Made by a program: the position numbers and the translations under genes. A DNA stretch of 6,096 nucleotides from Moraxellaceae bacterium UBA2031 (GTDB lineage: Bacteria > Pseudomonadota > Gammaproteobacteria > Pseudomonadales > Moraxellaceae). The stretch is from NCBI GenBank assembly GCA_002333145.1, contig DDBN01000024.1, forward strand, positions 1 through 6,096. The letters are read 5' to 3'. The notes beneath the pieces were generated by a model. It worked only from the letters and a program-made list of their open reading frames with translations, did no database searches and was not told the DNA's origin. Shown here in pieces: positions 1 to 5,491 of the stretch (its first letter is position 1; every line of letters starts with the position of its first letter).

Positions 1-297
1 GTATTTATTGTCGATGCGACGGTCACATTGCTGGTTCGTTTGCGCCGTGGTGAGAAGTTGTCTGAAGGCCATCGTACACATGCGTATCAGGTGGCTTCCC
101 GCGAGTTTGGCGGCCACCGACCTGTAACACTGGCTGTGCTGGCCATTAATGTGTTTTGGCTGTTGCCGATGGCGTTGATCGTTGGTCTTGGTTATCTGTC
201 TGGCGCCATTGGTGTGGTGATTGCGTACGCCCCTTTGGTATGGCTGGCGCTGCATTTTCGTGCGGGTATGCCGGAGCAGCCCATTGCAAAAAAATAG
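1..297 (+). CDS. Initiating polyprenyl-phosphate sugar-1-phosphate transferase, WbpL/WecA (MraY-like) family, C-terminal part
   Basis: This is the 3' end of a gene that begins before the window; it reads in frame from base 1 to the TAG at 295-297, giving 98 residues. Family members are multi-pass inner-membrane enzymes that move a HexNAc-1-phosphate from a UDP-sugar to undecaprenyl phosphate, the first step of O-antigen or capsule repeat assembly. The sequence shows VDATVTLLVRL followed by a charged cytoplasmic loop with HRTHAYQ, the conserved histidine motif near the C-terminus of the WbpL-type subgroup. Two hydrophobic segments follow (about residues 46-65 and 67-86), then a short polar tail ending in two lysines. 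An intrinsic terminator lies 27 bases after the stop. The sugar transferred (for example FucNAc, QuiNAc or GlcNAc) cannot be read from this fragment. The family call is firm; naming it wbpL, wecA or itrA would be a guess. Confidence 0.85.
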   Translation, partial: VFIVDATVTLLVRLRRGEKLSEGHRTHAYQVASREFGGHRPVTLAVLAINVFWLLPMALIVGLGYLSGAIGVVIAYAPLVWLALHFRAGMPEQPIAKK

Positions 298-323
298 CGT
301 GTTGGTAGTCGTATAGCATGTTG

Positions 324-353
324 AAATGTCGTGCTCGCCCACGGCATTTTTTT
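324..353 (+). terminator. Rho-independent terminator after the initiating transferase gene
   Basis: A 10-base-pair stem is visible: 324-333 (AAATGTCGTG) pairs with 340-349 (CACGGCATTT), with a single G-U pair (329/344) and a six-base loop CTCGCC. It is followed at once by a run of seven T (347-353), of which the first three can also pair with the A's at the stem base. The opposite strand has no matching T run, so it works in the + direction only. It sits between the transferase stop and the acyltransferase start, so it ends or attenuates the upstream transcript before the five-gene operon. Confidence 0.85.
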
Positions 354-388
354 CTTGTAGGGCGCTTGATGCGTTTAGGTAAAAGCGT

Positions 389-976
389 ATGCAAAAGACT
401 CTGTTGATCATGGGAGCCGGTGGGCATGGCAAGGCTGTGGCTGATGCCGCCTTGCTGGGGGGGCAGTGGCAAAAAATTGTTTTTGTCGATGACCGCTGGC
501 CTGATATGACGAGTGCGGCAGGTTGGCCCGTGATTGCCGCGATGTCTGGCATTGGGCAGGTAGCTCGGCAAGCCGATGCAGGGGTGGTGGCGATTGGCAA
601 TAATGCGATTCGTGAGCGCTGGTCGGAAGCACTCAGGGAGACGGGTATTCATCTTGCGGTAGTTATTCACCCTTCCGCAGTGATTAGCTCTGGCGCAACG
701 ATAGGCATGGGCTCTACCGTGATGGCCCAAACCATGATTGGCGTAGATGCTGTACTGGGGGAAGGGTGCATTATCAATGCAGGTGCCACGGTAGACCATG
801 ATGGTGTGCTAGGTGATTTTGCGCATCTAGGGGTAGGTGTTCATTTGTCGGGCGGTGTGCGTGTCGGTGCCCGTGCCTGGCTGCAGGCAGGGTGTTGTAT
901 CGGATATAACACGGTTGTACCCGATGGCAGTGTGCATACTCCGGGCTCGATACTGGTACAGGAGTCATTTGATTGA
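389..976 (+). CDS. PglD/NeuD-family sugar-nucleotide O/N-acyltransferase (left-handed beta-helix)
   Basis: The 195-residue product matches the length and plan of PglD-type acetyltransferases, cytoplasmic enzymes that transfer acetyl from acetyl-CoA to the amino group of a UDP-amino-sugar. Residues 1-85 form a small Rossmann-like sugar-nucleotide domain starting LLIMGAGGHGKAVADA. Residues from about 93 to 185 are hexapeptide repeats (HPSAVISSGATIG, AVLGEGCIINAGATV, GVRVGARAWLQAG) forming a beta-helix. H137-D138 in TVDHDG aligns with the catalytic His-Glu of PglD, and H146 with its acetyl-CoA-contacting His. The usual Gly-x-Pro-Ala-Lys ending is absent; the protein stops at SILVQESFD. The start is ATG 389, with a weak AGG at 377-379 as ribosome binding site. 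The stop overlaps the pgi TTG start by four bases. Acceptor sugar unknown; sialic-acid-type, bacillosamine-type or other amino-sugar acetylation are all possible. Confidence 0.85.
   Translation: MQKTLLIMGAGGHGKAVADAALLGGQWQKIVFVDDRWPDMTSAAGWPVIAAMSGIGQVARQADAGVVAIGNNAIRERWSEALRETGIHLAVVIHPSAVISSGATIGMGSTVMAQTMIGVDAVLGEGCIINAGATVDHDGVLGDFAHLGVGVHLSGGVRVGARAWLQAGCCIGYNTVVPDGSVHTPGSILVQESFD
960..964 (+). promoter_or_regulatory. Ribosome binding site supporting the TTG start of pgi
   Basis: AGGAG at 960-964 lies eight bases before TTG 973-975, inside the end of the acyltransferase gene. The next in-frame ATG is at 1039 and would remove 22 residues. Those include GWQHLQ, which lines up with the N-terminal helix of E. 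coli Pgi (AWQALQ). Both facts favour the TTG. Confidence 0.7.
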
Positions 977-2619
977 GTAATGCAGGCGCCAGAACCACCC
1001 TACCGGGTTGGCAGCATTTACAATCGCTCGCTTCATCCATGAAGGCCCGCCATTTGCGTGATTTTGGCGATGATGCCGCGCGAGCCGAACAGTTGTCGCG
1101 GCGGGCTGGCCCCGTGTTTCTGGATATCAGCAAGCAGCGAGTGGACGCTGATGTCATGCGTGCGTTACTGGCACTTGCAGCGTCATGCGGACTGGGCCAG
1201 TCGATTACGGACATGATGCAAGGACGGCTGGTCAATAATACTGAGCAGCGTGCGGCGTTGCACACGGCCTTGCGTCGCAGTGCAACTGAAGCGGTTTATG
1301 TGGATGGCCACAACATCATTCCCGATATTCATGCCAGCTTGGACCGCATGGAATATGTGGTTAACCGTGTGCACTCGCAGCAATGGCGGGGGTATTCGGG
1401 GCGTACTATTTCGGATGTGGTCAATATTGGTGTGGGAGGCTCGGATCTTGGCCCCTCCATGGTTTCTACGGCACTGTCGGAGTTCACGGCCAATTCCGCT
1501 TCGGCACTCAATTTTCACTATGTCAGCTCAATTGACGGCACGCAGATAGCAGATTTGCTGGGAACACTGAATCCCAAAACAACACTTTTTATTATTTCAT
1601 CAAAGTCGTTTACGACGGTTGATACGCTGTCCAACGCGCGCACGGCGTGGGAATGGATGCTGCGGGAGCAGGATGATGCCCAGATGATGCTGCGGCATCA
1701 TTTTATTGGTATATCAGCACAGCCGGATCGTATGTTGCAGTGGGGTATTCCGCCAGAAAATCAGATTTTTTTGTGGGACTGGGTAGGAGGGCGGTTTTCG
1801 CTCTGGTCCGCGATTGGTTTGCCGGTGGCCTTACAGATTGGCATGCCTGCTTTTCGGGAGTTGCTGGCAGGGGCCAATTTCATGGACCGGCATTTTGCCG
1901 AGACACCATTTGCGGACAATCTTCCTGTGTTGTTGGGCCTTATTGGTGTGTGGAATGCAACATTTCTTGATATTCGTGCTCACGCCGTATTGCCGTATGA
2001 CGGGCGACTAGGCAATTTTCCTGCATACCTGACGCAGCTGGAGATGGAGAGCAATGGCAAGTCAGTGACCAAGGAAGGGCAGTCGCTGGATTATGCAACC
2101 TGCCCGGTTTTATGGGGTGAGGTAGGGTCAAATGCCCAGCACGCATTTTATCAGTTGCTGCATCAGGGCACACAGGCGGTTTCAAGTGATTTTATTGCGC
2201 CGGTACGCCGGTATCACGATCGTACGCACAACCAGGCCTTGATTGAGCAACACCAGCTCGCACTGGCAAATTGCCTTGCGCAGTCACGCGTGCTGATGCT
2301 TGGTGATGCGGCGATCAAGGACGGGAAGGAAGCACCGGATTATCGTCGCTATCACGGCAATCAGCCTTCCAGCACTCTCTTGCTGGATGAATTGAATCCG
2401 TACTCGCTGGGTGCCCTGATTGCCCTGTATGAGCACAAGGTATTTGTCATGTCGGTCATCTGGAATATTAATCCATTTGACCAGTGGGGGGTTGAGTTGG
2501 GCAAGGTGATGGCAACGGGCATGTTGTCTGCATTGCAGTCTGCCCATATTCCTGATGTGGATGCATCAAGTGCCATGCTGCTGCGCGAAATCATTGAAAA
2601 GGGAGGACGCTTTTCATGA
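973..2619 (+). CDS. pgi: Glucose-6-phosphate isomerase
   Basis: A 548-residue, full-length Pgi of the long proteobacterial type, catalysing glucose-6-phosphate to fructose-6-phosphate in the cytoplasm. Here it probably balances precursor flow between UDP-GlcNAc (from fructose-6-phosphate) and UDP-glucose (from glucose-6-phosphate). Visible motifs are the phosphate/sugar site NIGVGGSDLGP (151-161), the serine-rich loop IISSKSFTT (208-216), the family signature DWVGGRFSLWSAIGL (269-283) with R274, MESNGK with catalytic Glu359, GSNAQH with ring-opening His390, and the C-terminal signature FDQWGVELGK with Lys511. All catalytic residues are present. Translation starts at TTG 973 (see the ribosome binding site at 960-964), overlapping the preceding stop; its own TGA overlaps the next ATG. 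Gpi genes are regular members of capsule loci in Acinetobacter. Whether this is the only pgi in the genome cannot be seen. Confidence 0.97.
   Translation: MSNAGARTTLPGWQHLQSLASSMKARHLRDFGDDAARAEQLSRRAGPVFLDISKQRVDADVMRALLALAASCGLGQSITDMMQGRLVNNTEQRAALHTALRRSATEAVYVDGHNIIPDIHASLDRMEYVVNRVHSQQWRGYSGRTISDVVNIGVGGSDLGPSMVSTALSEFTANSASALNFHYVSSIDGTQIADLLGTLNPKTTLFIISSKSFTTVDTLSNARTAWEWMLREQDDAQMMLRHHFIGISAQPDRMLQWGIPPENQIFLWDWVGGRFSLWSAIGLPVALQIGMPAFRELLAGANFMDRHFAETPFADNLPVLLGLIGVWNATFLDIRAHAVLPYDGRLGNFPAYLTQLEMESNGKSVTKEGQSLDYATCPVLWGEVGSNAQHAFYQLLHQGTQAVSSDFIAPVRRYHDRTHNQALIEQHQLALANCLAQSRVLMLGDAAIKDGKEAPDYRRYHGNQPSSTLLLDELNPYSLGALIALYEHKVFVMSVIWNINPFDQWGVELGKVMATGMLSALQSAHIPDVDASSAMLLREIIEKGGRFS
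2602..2606 (+). promoter_or_regulatory. Strong ribosome binding site of the dehydrogenase-like gene
   Basis: GGAGG at 2602-2606 stands nine bases before ATG 2616, inside the last codons of pgi. It is the best Shine-Dalgarno match in the operon. It matters because it indicates that the downstream gene, which lacks the catalytic residues of its family, is still translated. Confidence 0.75.
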
Positions 2620-3911
2620 TCGTCAATGTGTATGGCAGTAGCTATTTTGCGTGGGTGGCCGCCGCAAAACTGGCGGAGAAAAATCATCAGGTACGTATTT
2701 TTGCCTCAGCAGTGGATAAATCCGTGTCAGGATTTTCGCCAGAATCTGAGGCGGGTTTACCGGAGTTGCTAGAGCAACAGGTAGCGCGCGGTCAGCTGCA
2801 TATTGTTGATGGTGTGTTGGATGACCGCACCGCCGACCTGCATGTGGTGGGGTATGAGTCTGCCGAAGCGGGACTGGCAGGGCGTGTTTTTCCGCTTTTA
2901 CAGTCACATGAGTCTTCTCTTCATCTGCTGGTGCTTACGCCGTTGCCGCCGGGAGCGATTGTCGAGTTCACGCATCTCCTTAAAACACTGTCTGCGGACA
3001 GTGGCGCAAGCTGGTGGCCGCATGTGGCATTGTTGCCATTGTTTACACGAGAAGGCACGGCATTAACGGATTTTGAACGCCCCCGACTTTTTTTGCTGGG
3101 ATCGGATGACGAGCAGATTACTGCGCGAGTGATGGCGGTGATGCAGCCGTTTGCCTTGCAGGCAAGCCAGGCCATGACAGTGCCCGTTGCGACAGCTGAG
3201 CTTATCCGCTTCGGGATTAATGCCATGCTGGCCACACGCATGAGTTTCATGAATGAAATGGCGGCCCTGGCAGAAAAGTTAGGGGTTGATATTGAGCTGG
3301 TGCGCCGTGGCATGGCAGCAGACCCGCGAGTTGGGACAGATTACTTGAGTCCAGGGTGCGGTTTTGGTGGCCCGTCATTTGCCAGTGAACTGTTTGATTT
3401 TGCCAAAACAATTCATGAAGAAGTGGATACGGTAGGACTCATTGATGCCGTGTTGCGCATCAATGAGTCCCAGTGTGAGGTGTTGTTTCGCAAGCTATGG
3501 CGCTATTACAAGGGTGATCTGAAAGGGCGTCGTGTTGCTGTTTGGGGCGCTGCATTCAAGGCGGGTACTCCCAGTGTTCGCAATTCGGTCGTCCATCCCT
3601 TGCTTAGTGCATTGTGGGGGCAGGGCTGCCACACGGTGGTATTTGATCCGCAAGCCATGCCATCGCTCAGGCAGATGTATCCGGATGAGCCGCTGTTGTC
3701 ATTTTCTTCATCAGTGACGCAATCGGTACAAGGGGTAGATGCAATCGCATTGGTGACGGCTTGGGATGAGTTTCGCTCTCCCGATTTTACCGCATTAGGC
3801 CAAACCATGAAGTCCGCAATTATTTTTGATGGCCGCAATTTATATGATCCCGATTTGATGGAGGCACAAGGCTTTCAGTATTTCGGTATTGGTCGTGGCG
3901 AGAGTATTTGA
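2616..3911 (+). CDS. UDP-glucose 6-dehydrogenase-like protein lacking catalytic and NAD-binding residues (probable pseudoenzyme)
   Basis: A 431-residue member of the UDP-glucose/GDP-mannose dehydrogenase family, uninterrupted and close to normal length. Active members oxidise UDP-glucose to UDP-glucuronate with two NAD. The middle helical domain (about 190-240: AELIRFGINAMLATRMSFMNE, VRRGMAADPRVG) and the C-terminal UDP-binding domain (about 300-430: VAVWGAAFK, VTAWDEFRS, IFDGRNLYDP, FGIGRG) are strongly conserved. The N-terminal domain is not. GxGxxG reads G7-S-S9-Y-F-A12, the acidic residue after strand 2 is A30, and the usual VGTP loop is missing. NPEFLREG reads LPLFTREG (Glu to L142). The active-site GGSCFPKD reads GGPSFASE, so the nucleophilic Cys is S254 and the Lys is S257. 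Asn202, Lys315 and Arg387 are kept. ATG 2616 overlaps the pgi stop by four bases. I infer a non-dehydrogenase role, perhaps UDP-sugar binding; an altered reaction is possible. Automatic annotation would call it ugd. Confidence 0.88.
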   Translation: MIVNVYGSSYFAWVAAAKLAEKNHQVRIFASAVDKSVSGFSPESEAGLPELLEQQVARGQLHIVDGVLDDRTADLHVVGYESAEAGLAGRVFPLLQSHESSLHLLVLTPLPPGAIVEFTHLLKTLSADSGASWWPHVALLPLFTREGTALTDFERPRLFLLGSDDEQITARVMAVMQPFALQASQAMTVPVATAELIRFGINAMLATRMSFMNEMAALAEKLGVDIELVRRGMAADPRVGTDYLSPGCGFGGPSFASELFDFAKTIHEEVDTVGLIDAVLRINESQCEVLFRKLWRYYKGDLKGRRVAVWGAAFKAGTPSVRNSVVHPLLSALWGQGCHTVVFDPQAMPSLRQMYPDEPLLSFSSSVTQSVQGVDAIALVTAWDEFRSPDFTALGQTMKSAIIFDGRNLYDPDLMEAQGFQYFGIGRGESI

Positions 3912-4942
3912 TGAAAGTTCTGGTTACTGGTGGCGCAGGGTATATCGGATCGCATACCTGCGTTGAGTTACTTAACGCCGGGCATGATGTAGTGGTAGTT
4001 GATGACTACTCCAACAGCAAGTCTGAGGCGATAGCGCGCGTGCAGCAAATTGCTGAGGCCCCATTGGCTCTGTATGTGACGGACGTGCGCGACAAGGATA
4101 AATTATTAGCAATTTTTCGTGATGAAAAGCCTGATGCCGTTATCCATTTTGCTGGCTTTAAAGCGGTAGGTGAGTCGGTGGCCAAGCCACTGATGTATTA
4201 CGACAATAACCTTATTAGCACGATTGTGCTCCTGCAGGTGATGCAGGAAGTGGGTTGCCGACAGTTGGTGTTTAGCTCATCAGCCACAGTTTATGGGGTT
4301 CCTGACAGTGTGCCGCTGCATGAAAGTGCACCGCTGCGTGCGATTAATCCCTATGGTGCTACCAAGCTGATGATTGAGGATATACTGCGTGATCTGGCTG
4401 CTTCTGATACCTCTTGGTGTATTGCTTTGCTGCGTTATTTCAATCCGGTAGGGGCACATTCAAGTGGCCGTATTGGAGAAGACCCTAATGATATCCCGAA
4501 TAATTTGATGCCTTATATTTCACAGGTAGCGGTTGGCCGTCTGGAAAAACTGCGTGTTTTTGGTGGTGACTACGACACACCAGATGGTACGGGCGTACGT
4601 GACTATATTCATGTGGTTGATCTGGCACTGGGCCATCTTGCCGCTCTAAAGTGGCTGTCTGGCCTGCCAAAAGGCGGAGCAGAGGGCAGGGCAGAGGCCA
4701 TCAATCTGGGTACAGGGGCAGGTTATTCAGTGCTCGATATGGTGCATGCTTTTGAAAAGGCCAGCGGCAAGACGATTCCTTATGAGGTAGTGGCGCGTCG
4801 CTCAGGTGATGCCGCCAGCTGCTATGCCGATCCAGCAAAGGCGCATGAGTTGCTGGGTTGGAGCGCTGTGCGTGACGTGGATGCCATGTGCCAAGATGCG
4901 TGGCGTTGGCAGTCGCAAAACCCTCATGGCTATGACGCCTAA
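3911..4942 (+). CDS. galE: UDP-glucose/UDP-GlcNAc 4-epimerase
   Basis: A 343-residue short-chain dehydrogenase-type epimerase, close to E. coli GalE (338) and alignable along its whole length. It inverts C4 of UDP-hexoses using a tightly bound NAD. Visible features are the nucleotide motif GGAGYIG (7-13), D31-D32 after strand 2, HFAGFKAVGES (79-89), SSSATVYG with catalytic Ser124, YGATK with Tyr148 and Lys152, LLRYFNPVGAH (173-183), and DGTGVRDYIHV (225-235). Cys304 occupies the position of E. coli Tyr299. Human GALE also has Cys there (Cys307) and accepts N-acetylated sugars, so this enzyme is predicted to make UDP-Gal and UDP-GalNAc. I chose ATG 3911 rather than the adjacent TTG 3908 because MKVLVTGG is the normal family start. 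It overlaps the preceding TGA by one base, with GCGAGAG at 3898-3904 as a modest ribosome binding site. An alternative name is gne. Confidence 0.95.
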   Translation: MKVLVTGGAGYIGSHTCVELLNAGHDVVVVDDYSNSKSEAIARVQQIAEAPLALYVTDVRDKDKLLAIFRDEKPDAVIHFAGFKAVGESVAKPLMYYDNNLISTIVLLQVMQEVGCRQLVFSSSATVYGVPDSVPLHESAPLRAINPYGATKLMIEDILRDLAASDTSWCIALLRYFNPVGAHSSGRIGEDPNDIPNNLMPYISQVAVGRLEKLRVFGGDYDTPDGTGVRDYIHVVDLALGHLAALKWLSGLPKGGAEGRAEAINLGTGAGYSVLDMVHAFEKASGKTIPYEVVARRSGDAASCYADPAKAHELLGWSAVRDVDAMCQDAWRWQSQNPHGYDA

Positions 4943-5382
4943 TGACACTTGAGATAGGCATGGAAGACAAATCAGGAAAAGAGCCCGGTGATAAGCCGTG
5001 TGATGGGCTGCGTGAAAATCGGCAGACGGTATGGTGGCAGTCATCACTTTTTTTATGGCTGTTCCGTGTGGCATTTTTGGTGGCCATGACAGGTGTGCTG
5101 TACTTGGCTCTGTCGCCTGTTCAGCCAGTTAACCTAGGCAGTGATAAGACGAACCATGTGTTTGCCTTTACCGTATTGGGTACGCTCGCACAGCTAAGTT
5201 TTCCGCGCTTCAACGCATTGCCTGTAGTGGCCCTGCTTCTGTTTTTTGGTGTGGTGATTGAACTAATACAGTCTCAAGTCGGCCGGTTTGCGGGTATGGA
5301 TGATGTGATGGCGGATTTGGTTGGCTTAGTGGTATCCGTTTTTATCGTACGTTTTATGGCGTGGTTTAGCGCACGCTGCTAA
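4942..5382 (+). CDS. VanZ-like family small membrane protein
   Basis: A 146-residue protein with a polar N-terminus (about 1-33) and four predicted membrane segments, at about 36-57, 70-87, 92-111 and 121-142. Between segments 1 and 2 it has GSDKTNHVFAF, the Asp-Lys-x-x-His-x-x-Ala-Phe pattern of VanZ-like proteins. IELIQSQVGRFAGMDDVMADLVG (about 106-128) gives the Glu-x-x-Gln and Arg...Asp...Asp...Gly pattern seen near their C-terminus. The namesake VanZ gives low-level teicoplanin resistance; the biochemical role of the proteobacterial relatives is not established, and many lie near envelope-polysaccharide genes. ATG 4942 overlaps the galE stop by one base and would be read by translational coupling, as no good ribosome binding site precedes it. 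ATG 4960 (MEDKSGK) is an alternative that removes six non-conserved residues. It ends the coupled gene series. Confidence 0.8.
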   Translation: MTLEIGMEDKSGKEPGDKPCDGLRENRQTVWWQSSLFLWLFRVAFLVAMTGVLYLALSPVQPVNLGSDKTNHVFAFTVLGTLAQLSFPRFNALPVVALLLFFGVVIELIQSQVGRFAGMDDVMADLVGLVVSVFIVRFMAWFSARC

Positions 5383-5398
5383 TTAATGGCTTTTGCCG

Positions 5399-5461
5399 TA
5401 TCTGCCTGTTGCTTGGCCGTAGATGTCCTTGTCTTGGCACATTACGGCAGGGAATATCTGC
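5399..5461 (+). repeat. Short direct and inverted repeats in the VanZ-like/glpK gap
   Basis: The 109-base gap 5383-5491 holds several short repeats. TATCTGC occurs at 5399-5405 and 5455-5461. GCCGTA occurs at 5395-5400 and 5416-5421, with the reverse complement TACGGC at 5443-5448 (seven-base arms if 5394 and 5449 are included). They are short and could be chance, but they are concentrated in the likely control region of glpK. No stem followed by a T run is seen here, so no intrinsic terminator for the upstream operon is called. Confidence 0.3.
5434..5460 (+). promoter_or_regulatory. Possible glpK promoter (weak)
   Basis: TTGGCA at 5434-5439 resembles a -35 box, and TATCTG at 5455-5460 is a poor -10 candidate at a 15-base spacing. 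An alternative pairing is TTGTCT 5429-5434 with GAATAT 5452-5457 at 17 bases. Neither is convincing. A promoter is expected in this gap because the gene family changes from polysaccharide to glycerol metabolism, but its position is uncertain. Confidence 0.2.
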
Positions 5462-5476
5462 AGGGCATTACCTGCA
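5459..5476 (+). promoter_or_regulatory. Inverted repeat TGCAGG-N6-CCTGCA before glpK
   Basis: A perfect six-base inverted repeat (5459-5464 and 5471-5476) with spacer GCATTA ends just before the glpK ribosome binding site AGGA (5480-5483). It could be an operator for a dimeric regulator or a small leader hairpin affecting ribosome access. It does not match the E. coli GlpR operator that I know. A chance occurrence is possible at this arm length. Confidence 0.35.
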
Positions 5477-5491
5477 CACAGGAATTTTTTC

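Noticed and set aside
146..799. A 217-codon open frame on the - strand across the acyltransferase gene
   Set aside because: It is antisense to a clearly recognisable acyltransferase, runs through the terminator, has a low-complexity His/Arg/Pro-rich composition and resembles no family. It is a shadow of the real gene.
3908..3910. TTG as the start codon of galE, one codon before the ATG
   Set aside because: The adjacent ATG 3911 gives the standard MKVLVTGG start and a sensible overlap with the preceding stop.
2616..3911. The ugd-like gene as a frameshifted or decayed pseudogene
   Set aside because: The frame is open from ATG to TGA at near-normal family length, the C-terminal domain is well conserved and the ribosome binding site is strong. 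Changed residues rather than disruptions explain the loss of motifs.
5387..5400. Small hairpin (ATGGC-TTTT-GCCGT) after the VanZ-like gene as an operon terminator
   Set aside because: The stem is only five pairs including a G-U, and no T run follows, so it does not meet the pattern of an intrinsic terminator.
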